Source of the DNA: Clostridium novyi NT
Lineage (GTDB): Bacteria; Bacillota; Clostridia; Clostridiales; Clostridiaceae
Assembly (NCBI RefSeq): GCF_000014125.1
Contig: NC_008593.1
Span: 1-64,000 of the forward strand
Reading direction: 5' to 3'
DNA: 64,000 nt
A program made the translations under genes and the position numbers. A model generated the notes under the pieces. The model did not search any database and was not told the DNA's origin. It was given only the letters and a program-made list of their open reading frames with translations. Below, piece after piece: positions 9,363 to 18,722 of this stretch (position 1 is the first letter of the stretch; each line of letters starts with the position of its first letter).

Positions 9363-9869
9363 ATGAAACAAATAATGACACATTTAATTGGTGTACAACC
9401 CTACATAATACTCGGCCTTATAGTTGTTGTAGTTATACTACTAATTATGATGTTAGCACTTTTAAAATCTATTAGTAAGCTAGAAAAGAGACAAAGAAGG
9501 CTTACAAGAGGAATGAATAATAAAAACCTAGAAGAAATTATAACTTCTTATTTAGATAAAATAGATGAAGTTAAAGAAGAATCAAATGAGGTTAGACAGC
9601 AACAACAAGAACTTAGTGAAACATTAAGTAAATGTGTGCAAAGAGTTGGTGTTGTAAGATATAAAGCTTTTGAAGATGTTGGTAGTGACCTTAGCTTCTC
9701 AATAGCTTTATTAGATAGCAATAATGATGGAGTTGTTATTACTGGTATATACGGAAGAAATGATAGTACAGTTTATGCAAAACCTATAGATAAAGGTATT
9801 TCAAGATATGATTTATCACAAGAAGAACAAGAAGTGTTAATAAAGGCCTCAGAAAATATAGAAGAATAA
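9363..9869 (+). CDS. DUF4446 family membrane-anchored protein
   Basis: About 168 residues. An N-terminal membrane anchor (PYIILGLIVVVVILLIMMLA, about residues 14-35) is followed by a coiled-coil-like stretch of Lys/Glu/Arg and a compact domain with RVGVVRYKAFEDVGSDLSFS and the motif DGVVITGIYGRNDSTVYAKP, the DUF4446 signature. The frame is open through the parS site upstream, but GGGAGGA at 9348-9354 points to the ATG at 9363. It regularly follows parB in clostridia; the function is unknown. Confidence 0.85.
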   Translation: MKQIMTHLIGVQPYIILGLIVVVVILLIMMLALLKSISKLEKRQRRLTRGMNNKNLEEIITSYLDKIDEVKEESNEVRQQQQELSETLSKCVQRVGVVRYKAFEDVGSDLSFSIALLDSNNDGVVITGIYGRNDSTVYAKPIDKGISRYDLSQEEQEVLIKASENIEE

Positions 9870-9870
9870 C

Positions 9871-9921
9871 AAATATAAATAAAATCCTAAGAATTATAAT
9901 TCTTAGGGTTTTATTTATATT
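9871..9921. terminator. Bidirectional terminator between convergent genes
   Basis: A long inverted repeat centred near 9896 has the core ATCCTAAGAATT / AATTCTTAGGGT, A-rich on the left and T-rich on the right, so it can end transcription from both sides. It overlaps the stop codon of the minus-strand yyaC gene. Confidence 0.85.
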
Positions 9922-10528
9922 TAGCTCTTAAATTTTTAAGTGCATTGTCAAACATTGAATTAAAGCTCTCCATATTATTAGAACCCATTGTCTTTAAAAT
10001 AGAGTGATGAATTCCGTAAGCAATTGTGTTTGCAAGATGCATTACAGTATATAATCTAGTGTTTTGAAGAACCATAAATTCTAAAGCACCAGATACATTT
10101 ACAATTCCAGTAATACTTAAATCACCAACTTCAGGAAGTTTTTTATGCATAGCAGCTCCAGGGGTTATAGGAGTATTATCTATAATTATATTTCCAATGC
10201 TATCAATTTTACCAAGACAAGCATCTATAGCGATTATATAAGGGTATGTATACTTATTATGAATTTCATTTAAAATTTCATTTAAATTCTTTGCATGGAC
10301 AGGACTTTCAAGTGTTCCGTATATAATGAATTCATCTGAAATTAAAGATTTTAATTTTTCTCCAACTAAAGGACCTAAGCTGTCTCCAGTGGATCTATCT
10401 GTTCCAATACATAGAAAAATTATTGGACGTTTAGTTTTAAGTATTTTATAAAGGCGAATAGATAGGTCATCTCTTAATTTATACATACAATCCTGTTCTT
10501 TAGATTTTAATATAACTTTATTATTCAT
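9911..10528 (-). CDS. yyaC: Spore protease YyaC (DUF1256)
   Basis: About 205 residues, GPR-like fold. Conserved segments are ICIGTDRSTGDSLGPLVGEKL, where the aspartates resemble the germination-protease active site, and AIDACLGKIDSIGNI. The frame is open 12 codons further upstream, but AAAGGAGGA lies just before the ATG at 10528, so I start there. YyaC proteins are made in sporulation; their substrate is not established. The location near parAB matches Bacillus. Confidence 0.88.
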   Translation of the reverse strand: MNNKVILKSKEQDCMYKLRDDLSIRLYKILKTKRPIIFLCIGTDRSTGDSLGPLVGEKLKSLISDEFIIYGTLESPVHAKNLNEILNEIHNKYTYPYIIAIDACLGKIDSIGNIIIDNTPITPGAAMHKKLPEVGDLSITGIVNVSGALEFMVLQNTRLYTVMHLANTIAYGIHHSILKTMGSNNMESFNSMFDNALKNLRAKYK

Positions 10529-10615
10529 AATAAAAATTCCTCCTTTGTTAAAATTGTTTACCAAAGAAAGAACTTTTATTCAATAATATTACATAAAATT
10601 GAAATATTTACTAGG

Positions 10616-11248
10616 TCACAAAGAAATGATTTTATAAATACCAAAGATTAAAAAGCCTATACCTAATATGAGTATGCTGTATTTAATTACTATGGTTATT
10701 TTTTTTGATCTTGTTGGCTTTGCAAGTTTAAGACCTTTAAGGGCAAGTACATTTAAAAGTACAAACCAAGAAATCATTCCAAGTATCATAGAAATAATAG
10801 ACAGGGTGCAAATAAGAATGCCTTTAGAGTGCCAGTTATTTATAACTGTTGTACTTAGAGCTATCCATAAAGCTGGTGTCATTGGGTTTAAAAAAGTTAT
10901 TATGTAACCAGCAAAAAATGAATACGATTTTTTTGAAGCATCACAATAGTTTTTTTCTTTAGTGGAGTTAAGTCCAATTAAAATCATAGCAATACCTGAA
11001 ATAATCCAAAAAAAAGATTCTGCATTTTTATTTAGTTTTAAAAGACTAAATAAACCACAATTGACTATAATTAAATAAGAGATATCGGCGCTAATAGCTC
11101 CTAAAGATACCAAAAATCCTTCCTTAAAACCTTTAGAAATACTTCTATTGATAGACTCTATAGCAGAAGGTCCAAGGGGGATAGAAATTAAAATTCCCAT
11201 AATGTAACCATATAATATAGATTTTAAAATACAAAGTATGCTACACAT
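10616..11248 (-). CDS. LysE-family transporter
   Basis: A protein of 210 residues with about six hydrophobic segments. The LysE signature is clear: MGILISIPLGPSAIESINRS followed by SKGFKEGFLVSLGAISAD, and FLNPMTPALW midway. LysE/RhtB proteins export amino acids or related small molecules; the substrate cannot be read from sequence. AAAGGAG is eight bases before the ATG. It is followed by yyaC on the same strand after 87 bases. Confidence 0.8.
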   Translation of the reverse strand: MCSILCILKSILYGYIMGILISIPLGPSAIESINRSISKGFKEGFLVSLGAISADISYLIIVNCGLFSLLKLNKNAESFFWIISGIAMILIGLNSTKEKNYCDASKKSYSFFAGYIITFLNPMTPALWIALSTTVINNWHSKGILICTLSIISMILGMISWFVLLNVLALKGLKLAKPTRSKKITIVIKYSILILGIGFLIFGIYKIISL

Positions 11249-11310
11249 TATAATCTCCTTTAAACTTTTGTTTTTATAAAAGTATTTATAACTATATACT
11301 TATGTCATTA

Positions 11311-11350
11311 TTTAATTTATTATATTATTGTTTAATTTATTATATAATTG
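11311..11350. repeat. Two-copy 20-bp tandem repeat in intergenic region
   Basis: TTTAATTTATTATATTATTG (11311-11330) is repeated at once at 11331-11350 with a single T to A change. It sits between the divergent LysE-type gene and the DUF951 gene. It could be replication slippage or a duplicated promoter or operator segment. Confidence 0.9.
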
Positions 11351-11444
11351 TATATAAAATATAATAAACTAAAAAAATGTAATTTACAAAAATAATTTAG
11401 TTTATGTTAGTGTTTTATTATAAAGGGTATAAGGGGTGATACTG

Positions 11445-11651
11445 TTGGTTAAAGAATTTTTCTTAGGGGATATTGTTGAAATGAAAAAACAACATCCATG
11501 TGGAAGTAAAGAATGGGAAGTAATAAGAGTAGGAGCAGACATAAAGATAAAATGTACTGGATGTGACAGAATTGTTATGTTACCTAGAAGTAAGTTTGAA
11601 AAAATGGTAAAGAAAATAGTAAAACAAAATAGGGCAGAAAATGTAGAATAA
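11445..11651 (+). CDS. DUF951 domain-containing protein
   Basis: Sixty-eight residues. The family pattern is visible: LGDIVEMKKQHPCGSKEWEVIRVGADIKIKC is covered by residues 6-36, followed by TGCDRIVMLPRSKFE. Three cysteines (HPCGS, KCTGC) may bind a metal. A GTG at 11436 is in frame, but it is part of the ribosome site AAGGGGTG, so the TTG at 11445 is the likely start. It precedes rpsF in many clostridia; the function is unknown. Confidence 0.85.
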   Translation: MVKEFFLGDIVEMKKQHPCGSKEWEVIRVGADIKIKCTGCDRIVMLPRSKFEKMVKKIVKQNRAENVE

Positions 11652-11732
11652 GAACAAATCAGCTTGAAATAAAAGGAAATAAAAATAATATCTTGATTTT
11701 TATAAGTTGTAATGATAAAATTAAAAAATGTG

Positions 11733-11780
11733 ATCCCTGCTGTGTCACACGCACAGCCGTTAGTCCAAGGGGAGGAGGTG
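11733..11780 (+). promoter_or_regulatory. Candidate S6:S18 autoregulatory leader of rpsF operon
   Basis: The leader can form GCTGTG (11739-11744) paired with CACAGC (11752-11757), directly followed by CG so that a CCG triplet sits at the base. An outer TCCC (11734-11737) can pair with the GGGGA that begins the ribosome site (11769-11773). A CCG at such a stem base is the known recognition feature of S6:S18 leaders. Folding would hide the ribosome site. I could not run a covariance model. Confidence 0.6.
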
Positions 11781-11786
11781 AAATCA

Positions 11787-12074
11787 ATGAGAAATTACGA
11801 AACTTTATTTATATTAAACCCTTCTTTAGACGAAGAAGCTACTAAAGCTGCTATCGAAAAATTCAAGGGTGTAATAGAAAAAGAAGGCGGAGTAGTAGAA
11901 AACGTTGATGAATGGGGAAGAAGAAAGCTTGCTTATCCTATAAACAAAGTCAACGAAGGATACTATACTCTAATCAACTTTAAAGCTAATCCTGAATTAC
12001 CTAGAGAATTAGAAAGAGTATTCAGAATTACTGACGGAGTTATGAGATTTATGGTAGTTAATCCTGAAAAATAG
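11787..12074 (+). CDS. rpsF: 30S ribosomal protein S6
   Basis: Ninety-five residues: [20 protein letters not shown] is the standard S6 start, followed by [17 protein letters not shown] and the C-terminal [15 protein letters not shown]. It pairs with S18 on the 16S rRNA central domain. The frame is open into the leader, but GGAGGAGGTG (11771-11780) fixes the start at 11787. It begins the conserved rpsF-ssb-rpsR trio. Confidence 0.97.
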   Translation: MRNYETLFILNPSLDEEATKAAIEKFKGVIEKEGGVVENVDEWGRRKLAYPINKVNEGYYTLINFKANPELPRELERVFRITDGVMRFMVVNPEK

Positions 12075-12085
12075 GTGGTGTAAAG

Positions 12086-12532
12086 ATGAATAGAGTTGTT
12101 TTAGTTGGAAGATTGACAAAAGATCCAGAACTAAGATTTACACCAGGAGCTGGGAAAGCAGTTGCAACTTTTACTTTAGCTGTTAACAGAAGGTTTAAAA
12201 GCCAAGGCCAACCTGAAGCTGACTTTTTACCTATCGTAGTATGGGGAAAACAAGCTGAAAACACTGCCAACTATGTTGGTAAGGGTAGTCAAGTTGGAGT
12301 GAGTGGTTCAATACATACAAGAAGTTATGAAGCTAAAGATGGAACAAGAAGATATGTTACAGAGGTTGTAGCTGATGAGGTGCAATTCTTAGATTCAAGA
12401 AGTGCTGTCTCAAGAACAGAGCCAAGGTCTACAGGAATGAATGAAAATGATTCATCTAATGGTGGCGATATTTTCGATCAAGGTTATGATGAAGAAATTA
12501 CTCCAATAGATGATGGAGATATACCATTCTAA
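12086..12532 (+). CDS. ssb: Single-stranded DNA-binding protein
   Basis: A protein of 148 residues. The OB fold begins [20 protein letters not shown] and includes [19 protein letters not shown] and [16 protein letters not shown] flexible glycine/asparagine-rich linker follows (~110-140). It ends in the acidic DDGDIPF tip that recruits replication and repair partners. It lies 11 bases after rpsF and before rpsR. Confidence 0.97.
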   Translation: MNRVVLVGRLTKDPELRFTPGAGKAVATFTLAVNRRFKSQGQPEADFLPIVVWGKQAENTANYVGKGSQVGVSGSIHTRSYEAKDGTRRYVTEVVADEVQFLDSRSAVSRTEPRSTGMNENDSSNGGDIFDQGYDEEITPIDDGDIPF

Positions 12533-12572
12533 TAATTTACGTCAATAAGTTTAGGTTAAGGAGGGAAAAGAT

Positions 12573-12809
12573 ATGGCTTTAAATAAAAAAGGTGCAAAAA
12601 GAAGAAGAAAAAAAGTTTGTGCTTTTTGTGCAGATAAATCATCTTCAATAGATTACAAAGATGTAAACAAGTTAAGAAAGTATGTTACAGAAAGAGGAAA
12701 GATACTTCCAAGAAGAATTTCTGGTAACTGTGCTAAGCACCAAAGAGAATTAACTTTAGCAATAAAGAGAGCTAGAAACGTAGCTTTATTACCATTTACA
12801 ACAGACTAA
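12573..12809 (+). CDS. rpsR: 30S ribosomal protein S18
   Basis: Seventy-eight basic residues with [13 protein letters not shown] (zinc-type CxxC form of S18), [39 protein letters not shown] and the final [11 protein letters not shown]. The strong AAGGAGGG site precedes the ATG. It partners with S6 and closes this operon, ending at a terminator. The CxxC plus CxxH arrangement suggests a zinc ribbon. Confidence 0.97.
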   Translation: MALNKKGAKRRRKKVCAFCADKSSSIDYKDVNKLRKYVTERGKILPRRISGNCAKHQRELTLAIKRARNVALLPFTTD

Positions 12810-12819
12810 TAAGAATATA

Positions 12820-12850
12820 AAGCAGTGTCAAAATAGGACACTGCTTTTTT
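12820..12850 (+). terminator. Terminator after rpsR
   Basis: AAGCAGTGTC (12820-12829) pairs perfectly with GACACTGCTT (12837-12846), followed by Ts. Confidence 0.9.
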
Positions 12851-12962
12851 GATACAATTATAACTTTAAATTTATATAATATCATTGAAGATAAACTAAA
12901 GTTGCATATATGGTTAAAAATAACTAAAATATATATATAGCATATATTGAGGATGGTGTTAT

Positions 12963-13274
12963 ATGAAAAACGAAGATTTTAATATTATGACTAATATAAA
13001 AATAATAGAAAATCTAAAGGCTGAACTTCTATGCATAATAGGAGATTTTTTTAAATTATTATCAAGAGGAAGTAACGTTGCACAAAATGCAATTTTAGAA
13101 TGTATTTCAGGGGCTATAATAATTTTATATTTATTAGGGGATAAACTAGGTTATTCCTATAATGAAATAGATGAGAATATAGATACTAAATTAAAAATAG
13201 GTATTAGTGAAGAGGATATAATAGAAAAGGAAAGTAAAGGATTAACTAGATTACAAAGACATTTTAAAAGATAA
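12963..13274 (+). CDS. MazG-like family protein
   Basis: A protein of 103 residues resembling the short clostridial MazG-like family that precedes yybS. The segment FNIMTNIKIIENLKAELLC followed by GDFFKLLSRGSNVAQNAILECISGAIIILYLLGDKLGY matches an all-alpha helical MazG-type core. The usual metal-binding ExxE pattern of active MazG pyrophosphatases is not obvious, so catalysis is doubtful. Three bases separate it from the next reading frame, suggesting one operon with yybS, gdpP and rplI. Confidence 0.65.
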   Translation: MKNEDFNIMTNIKIIENLKAELLCIIGDFFKLLSRGSNVAQNAILECISGAIIILYLLGDKLGYSYNEIDENIDTKLKIGISEEDIIEKESKGLTRLQRHFKR

Positions 13275-13289
13275 TATATGGAGGAGTAT

Positions 13290-14291
13290 ATGAAAAGACA
13301 AAGTTATTCACCAAAAGCAATAGCTGAAACAGGTATTATGTTTGTAATTATAATGTTGATAATGCTTATAACAACTACAATACCTGCTTTAACTTTTATA
13401 GGGATGTTTATTTTGCCGATTCCAATAATACTGCTTTATACTAGATATAACTTTAAAGTTGCTTTTACTGCTATAATTATGAGCATAATAGTAATGAGCC
13501 TATTTTTTGGACCTGTAACAGCACTAGCTTCTGGAATATCTTATGGATTAACTGGTTGTGCATTTGGATATTGCATAAGGAATAAAAAGAAAAATACAGT
13601 ATTGTTAACTATAGTTTCAGGTTCCATATTAATAGGAAATATAATAACATATCTAATATATGCTTTATTCATAGGAAAGCAAGGCATAGTAAGTACTTTA
13701 AATTATTCTATAGAAAAGATAAGACAATATTATATAGATATAAATGCTATATATATTGGGCAAAACGGATCTCCTGATGTAGCGAATAAAATTAATCAAT
13801 TAATAGATTTAATAAATTTTAAAAATGTACTTATAGTTTTACCCATAGTGCTTATTATAAATAGTCTGATACAAGGGTATATAAACCACATAATAACTTA
13901 CAAAATTTTAGCTAGACTTAAAGTTCAAATGAAAAAACCTATTCCTGCTAGTGAATTTTATGTATCTAATAGAATTATTGCTTTAAGTATAATAATAACT
14001 TGTTTAGGGGTAATATTAAAATCAAGAGGAATTATGTGGGCTGGGTACTTAAGATATATATTTCAATACATAAGCATAATACTAGTTACTTTTGATGGAA
14101 TTAGTTATTTAACATATATTTTAAGAAGAAAATATAAAAAATCTAAGGGCTTAACTATAATTATATTGATTATTGGGTTCGTTATGCCGTTGTTTCAACA
14201 ACTTTATTTAGTTTTAGGAAGTGCAGATATATTGTTAAATCTAAGGGGACTTGATCCTGACCCAATAAGAAAGGTAAAATCGAGGGAGTAA
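13290..14291 (+). CDS. yybS: YybS family membrane protein (DUF2232)
   Basis: A protein of 333 residues with about eight hydrophobic segments, beginning [20 protein letters not shown]. The DUF2232 fold resembles ECF-transporter S components. An ATG at 13278 is in frame, but it lies within the ribosome site (ATGGAGGAG), so I start at 13290. It ends one base before gdpP, the conserved yybS-yybT-rplI arrangement. The cargo or partner is unknown. Confidence 0.85.
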   Translation: MKRQSYSPKAIAETGIMFVIIMLIMLITTTIPALTFIGMFILPIPIILLYTRYNFKVAFTAIIMSIIVMSLFFGPVTALASGISYGLTGCAFGYCIRNKKKNTVLLTIVSGSILIGNIITYLIYALFIGKQGIVSTLNYSIEKIRQYYIDINAIYIGQNGSPDVANKINQLIDLINFKNVLIVLPIVLIINSLIQGYINHIITYKILARLKVQMKKPIPASEFYVSNRIIALSIIITCLGVILKSRGIMWAGYLRYIFQYISIILVTFDGISYLTYILRRKYKKSKGLTIIILIIGFVMPLFQQLYLVLGSADILLNLRGLDPDPIRKVKSRE

Positions 14292-14292
14292 A

Positions 14293-16278
14293 ATGAATAA
14301 TAACTATTTTTTTAGAAATAAGGTTTATATAGTCATTATGTTAGGTACTATCTCTCTTTTTTTTATACTAGGTCATGTAAAAATAGGAGGTATTCTTCTT
14401 TTTGGTTACTTGAATTTTCTTTTATATAAATTTAAGAGTTCTAAAGTGAAAAATGATGAATGGGAAAAATTTATAGAAGATTTTTCAGCTAAGATGGATA
14501 TATACTCGAAGAATTTACTTATAAAATCACCTTTTCCATTGGTCATTGCAGAAAATACAGGGGATATTTTATGGTACAATAAAAAATTTTTAGAGATATT
14601 TGAAAAGGGAGAATTTATAGCAAGGAACTTAAAGGATATAATAAATGACACAAATATAAATAAGATTTTAAATGGCGAGAAAGAAATTTTTAAGTATGTA
14701 AATATAAAAAATAAACATTATAATATATTTGCAAACACTAGTGAAAATCAAGGTACTAATGGTAAAGATAATAGTTCTATAATTTTTTATTTTTGTGATG
14801 TTACACATGAAGTAGAACTTATGAGAGAAATCAAAGAAAATAATCACATAATTATGTTAATAGATGTGGATAATTTAGATGATGTTTTAAAAACTACAGA
14901 AGAAGATAATGCAGTTTTATTGTCTGCAGAAATAGAAAGAACTATAAAAAATTATGCTCAAAGTTTGAATTCCATGATTATAAAATATTCTTCAAGTAGA
15001 TATGTTGTAGTTTCGTATTACAAAGATATACAAGAAGAAATGAATAAGAATTTTGATATATTAGATGATATTAGAGAAATAAACTATGGAAATAAGCTAA
15101 CTGTTACTTTAAGCGTTGGAGTTGGTATTGGTGGAGAAACACCACTTCAAAATTATGAATTTGCAGCATCTGCTAAGGATTTAGCTTTAAGTAGAGGTGG
15201 AGACCAGGTTGTAGTAAAAAATAAAGATAATCTACAATTTTATGGTGGTAAAACTAAAGAATTCGAAAAAAGGACTAAGGTAAGGGCGAGGGTTATTGCT
15301 CATGCATTAGTTAATCTTATAAATGAAAGTAGTAATATTTATATAATGGGACACGTGAGCCCAGATATTGATGCTCTAGGAGCTGCCATTGGAATTAGAA
15401 GTGTTGTTACAACCCTGGGCAAAAGAGGTAGGATAATATTAGATGGCGTAAATACAGGTATAGAAAATGCAATAGATAGAATCAAAAAAAATAATTTGTA
15501 TGATGAGACTTTTATATCTTCAGAAGGAGCTATAAATTCTCATGATAAAAATAGTTTACTTATACTTGTAGATGTTAATAGTAAAGAATATGTGCAAAGT
15601 AAAGAAGTTTTAAAGCACATAGATAGAGTAGTTGTTATAGATCATCATAGAAAATCAACTGAGGCTGTAGAGGATGCTCTTTTAAGTTATATAGAACCTT
15701 ATGCATCTTCAACTTGTGAACTTGTCACAGAAATGTTACAGTACATGATAGAAAGTCCTAAAAAGAATATAAGTCCATTCGAAGCTGAAATGATGCTGGC
15801 GGGGATTTATATAGATACTAAGAATTTTTATTTTAAAACTGGAGTTAGAACTTTTGAGGCAGCTGCATACCTAAGACAGCTTGGAGCTGATATAATAGAT
15901 GTAAAGAAGATGTTTGCAGGTCACCTTGAGACTTATATTAAAAAAGCAGAAATCATGAGTTTAGCAGAAGTTAAGGATGATATAGCTATAGCTATTTGTC
16001 CACCTGATATAAATGATAATATATTAGTGGCTCAGGCAGCTGATGAATTATTAAATATTACAGGGGTTCAGGCATCTTTTGTTATTGCTAAAATAAATAA
16101 TAGTGTATTTATAAGCGCAAGGTCTTTTGGAGACATAAATGTTCAAGTTATACTCGAAACATTAGGTGGCGGTGGACATATGACAATGGCAGGAACAAAA
16201 CTGCAAAATATATCTATAGAAGAGGCAAAGGAAAAATTGCAAAATGCTATTTATGAATACTTAGGGGAAGGTGAATAA
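14293..16278 (+). CDS. gdpP: Cyclic-di-AMP phosphodiesterase GdpP (YybT)
   Basis: A protein of 661 residues that degrades c-di-AMP to pApA. Layout: two membrane segments (about 10-50), a PAS domain (about 75-175), a degenerate GGDEF domain (about 185-310, no GGDEF motif), then DHH ([16 protein letters not shown] and VIDHHRKS) and DHHA1 ([10 protein letters not shown] near the C-terminus). All metal-ligand motifs of an active DHH enzyme are present. Its end overlaps the ribosome site of rplI. It probably tunes cell-wall and potassium homeostasis, as shown for the family. Confidence 0.93.
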   Translation: MNNNYFFRNKVYIVIMLGTISLFFILGHVKIGGILLFGYLNFLLYKFKSSKVKNDEWEKFIEDFSAKMDIYSKNLLIKSPFPLVIAENTGDILWYNKKFLEIFEKGEFIARNLKDIINDTNINKILNGEKEIFKYVNIKNKHYNIFANTSENQGTNGKDNSSIIFYFCDVTHEVELMREIKENNHIIMLIDVDNLDDVLKTTEEDNAVLLSAEIERTIKNYAQSLNSMIIKYSSSRYVVVSYYKDIQEEMNKNFDILDDIREINYGNKLTVTLSVGVGIGGETPLQNYEFAASAKDLALSRGGDQVVVKNKDNLQFYGGKTKEFEKRTKVRARVIAHALVNLINESSNIYIMGHVSPDIDALGAAIGIRSVVTTLGKRGRIILDGVNTGIENAIDRIKKNNLYDETFISSEGAINSHDKNSLLILVDVNSKEYVQSKEVLKHIDRVVVIDHHRKSTEAVEDALLSYIEPYASSTCELVTEMLQYMIESPKKNISPFEAEMMLAGIYIDTKNFYFKTGVRTFEAAAYLRQLGADIIDVKKMFAGHLETYIKKAEIMSLAEVKDDIAIAICPPDINDNILVAQAADELLNITGVQASFVIAKINNSVFISARSFGDINVQVILETLGGGGHMTMAGTKLQNISIEEAKEKLQNAIYEYLGEGE

Positions 16279-16279
16279 A

Positions 16280-16723
16280 ATGAAGGTAATTTTATTAAAA
16301 GATGTAAAGGGAAAAGGTAAAAAGGGAGAAGTTATAAATGCATCAGATGGATATGCAAGAAACTTTTTATTACCAAGAGGACTTGGAGAAGAAGCTACAG
16401 ATTCAAATATGCACATACTAAATAGACAAAAAGAAGCAGAAAGAAAGAAGAAGTTAGAAGAAACAGAAGCAGCTCAAGCATTAGCTGAAAGTTTAAGAAA
16501 TAAAGAATTAAAAATGATTGGTAAAGCAGGAGAAAATGGAAGATTATTTGGAGCTATAACAAACAAGGATATAGCAACAGAATTAAAAAAACAATTTAAA
16601 GTTGATATAGATAAAAAGAAAGTTGTTACAGAAACAATAAAACAATTAGGTGAATATGAAGTTGAATTAAAACTTTACCCAGAAATATCTACTAAGATAA
16701 AAGTAATTATTTCAGAAAAATAA
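16280..16723 (+). CDS. rplI: 50S ribosomal protein L9
   Basis: A protein of 147 residues. The N-terminal domain [19 protein letters not shown] and [12 protein letters not shown] is followed by a long central helix ([16 protein letters not shown]) and the C-terminal rRNA-binding domain with [26 protein letters not shown] supplies the ribosome site; a GTG at 16271 is in frame but part of that site, so the ATG is preferred. lonC follows after an unusual leader. Confidence 0.96.
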   Translation: MKVILLKDVKGKGKKGEVINASDGYARNFLLPRGLGEEATDSNMHILNRQKEAERKKKLEETEAAQALAESLRNKELKMIGKAGENGRLFGAITNKDIATELKKQFKVDIDKKKVVTETIKQLGEYEVELKLYPEISTKIKVIISEK

Positions 16724-16733
16724 TGTCTAGATG

Positions 16734-16791
16734 AAAGGGGGATACCCAAAGGAACTTTAAGATGAAATTTTCCTTGGGTAAACTATATTGA
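16734..16791 (+). promoter_or_regulatory. lonC leader: distant ribosome site, hairpin and nine-codon minigene
   Basis: AAAGGGGGA (16734-16742) is 46 bases from the lonC TTG, too far to act directly. ACCCAAAGGAA (16744-16754) pairs with TTCCTTGGGT (16770-16779) with one bulged A; folding shortens the effective distance to about ten bases. The stem also covers a second ribosome site, AAAGGA (16748-16753), for an ATG at 16762 that encodes MKFSLGKLY and ends in TGA (16789-16791) overlapping the lonC start. Function is inferred. Confidence 0.6.
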
Positions 16792-18695
16792 AATTTTCGG
16801 TATTAGATGAAAAATTAAAAAAGCAAATAGACTTTTTAAATGATAATATGCCTCTTGAGGTTCAAGTAGATGTTTTAGAGGATATTATGAGAAAAATTAT
16901 GGATGATAAAACTATAAGAACTAGAGTTATAAAGTATAAACTTAATAAACAATTACACTCAAATGATATATATAAAAAAACTTATGCTATAAATAAGATC
17001 GTTAGTGACGGTAAGGGAATTGATGTAGTTCCAGATGAAGAAAACATAGTAATGGCTTTAGAAAATACAAAAGTTCATATTGCCGAAGTAGTAGCAAGAA
17101 AATATGTTGAAAATAGCATAGAAAAAGATGTTGAAAAGGCCATTATAGAAAAGCAAGAAAAATATATAGAAGATGTTAGACTTGGAATAATTAGAAAGAG
17201 AAAAGGTTCTGAAAATGGAAAAACTCTTAAAAAATATTCTAAACTTAAGGAATTAGATTCTATAAAATTGACCAATAATATACTATCTATGTTAAGACCT
17301 AGTAGCTTTTCAGAAATAGTAGGTCAAGAAAGACCAATAAAGTCTTTAATATCAAAACTTGCATCACCTTATCCGCAACATATAATTTTATACGGACCTC
17401 CAGGAGTAGGCAAGACTACAGCTGCAAGACTTGCACTAGAAGAAGTAAAAAAACTTAAACATACTCCTTTTGGAGAAAGTGCAAAGTTCGTAGAAGTAGA
17501 TGGAACAACACTAAGATGGGATCCAAGAGAAATTGCAAACCCGCTTTTAGGTTCTGTACATGATCCTATATATCAAGGAAGTAAAAGAGATTTAGCTGAA
17601 ATTGGTGTTCCTGAACCAAAGCCAGGTTTAGTTACTGAAGCTCATGGTGGGGTTTTATTTATTGATGAAATTGGAGAACTTGATACTATACTTCAAAATA
17701 AACTTTTAAAAGTATTAGAAGATAAAAGAGTAGAGTTTTCATCATCATATTATGATCCAGATGATGAGAACATACCTAAATATATAAAATACTTATTTGA
17801 AAATGGTGCTCCTGCCGATTTTGTATTAATTGGTGCTACAACTAGAGAACCAAAAGATATAAATCCAGCATTAAGATCAAGATGCACAGAAGTTTATTTT
17901 GAACCTTTATCAGCAGGTGATATAAAGAACATAGTAGAAAATGCTGCCCTTAGACTTAACATAAACCTAGAAGAAGGTGTAAGTAGTTTAATAAGCAAGT
18001 ATACTATAGAGGGAAGAAAAGCTGTAAATATTTTAGCTGATGCCTATGGATATGTTTTATATAATAAAAATATATCAGAAGGCGAAGTTACAATAACAGT
18101 AAAGGATCTTGAAGAGATAATATCAATATCAAGATTAACTCCTTTTGAAGAAAAGTTAAATAATGAAAAAGGAGAAGTTGGTCATATTTATGGACTTGGA
18201 GTTAGTGGATATATTGGCTCAACAATAGAAATTGAAGCTGCTATATTTGAAGCTAAGGATAAGGGAAAAGGTTCTGTAAGATTTAACGATACAGCGGGAA
18301 GTATGGCAAAGGACTCTGTATTTAATGCTGCATCTGTTATTAGAAAAATTACAGACAAAGATATAAAAGATTATGACATTCATGTTAACGCAGTAGGTGG
18401 TGGAAGAATAGATGGTCCATCAGCAGGTGCTGCTATAACAATTTGTATTATAAGTGCTCTTTTAAATAAATCAATAAGACAAGATGTTGCAGTAACTGGT
18501 GAAATATCATTAAGAGGAAAAGTAAAACCAGTAGGTGGCATATTTGAAAAGGTATATGGTGCAAGAAGAAAAGGCATTAAATGTGTAGTTATACCAAAGG
18601 ATAATTTAAGAGAAGTACCAACAGGTCTTAATGACATAGAAATTAAAGCTGTAGATAATATTGAGGAACTAATTAAGATTGTTTTTGAAGAATAA
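16788..18695 (+). CDS. lonC: Lon-family ATP-dependent protease LonC
   Basis: A protein of 635 residues of the Firmicute LonB/LonC type. A charged helical N-terminal region (1-165) leads into an AAA+ module with Walker A GPPGVGKTTAAR and Walker B VLFIDEIGEL, then the Lon protease domain. The catalytic serine is in DGPSAG (Ser545) and the lysine lies in the GEISLRGKVKPVGG segment. The LonC type is linked to sporulation in some annotations. Translation begins at TTG with the unusual leader described at 16734-16791. dnaB follows after 27 bases. Confidence 0.9.
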   Translation: MKFSVLDEKLKKQIDFLNDNMPLEVQVDVLEDIMRKIMDDKTIRTRVIKYKLNKQLHSNDIYKKTYAINKIVSDGKGIDVVPDEENIVMALENTKVHIAEVVARKYVENSIEKDVEKAIIEKQEKYIEDVRLGIIRKRKGSENGKTLKKYSKLKELDSIKLTNNILSMLRPSSFSEIVGQERPIKSLISKLASPYPQHIILYGPPGVGKTTAARLALEEVKKLKHTPFGESAKFVEVDGTTLRWDPREIANPLLGSVHDPIYQGSKRDLAEIGVPEPKPGLVTEAHGGVLFIDEIGELDTILQNKLLKVLEDKRVEFSSSYYDPDDENIPKYIKYLFENGAPADFVLIGATTREPKDINPALRSRCTEVYFEPLSAGDIKNIVENAALRLNINLEEGVSSLISKYTIEGRKAVNILADAYGYVLYNKNISEGEVTITVKDLEEIISISRLTPFEEKLNNEKGEVGHIYGLGVSGYIGSTIEIEAAIFEAKDKGKGSVRFNDTAGSMAKDSVFNAASVIRKITDKDIKDYDIHVNAVGGGRIDGPSAGAAITICIISALLNKSIRQDVAVTGEISLRGKVKPVGGIFEKVYGARRKGIKCVVIPKDNLREVPTGLNDIEIKAVDNIEELIKIVFEE

Positions 18696-18722
18696 TTTTA
18701 ATTACTAGTAGGAGAGATAAAA

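Noticed and set aside
10668..10907. Plus-strand frame opposite the LysE-type gene
   Set aside because: The minus-strand frame shows clear LysE motifs and a ribosome site; the other is a shadow.
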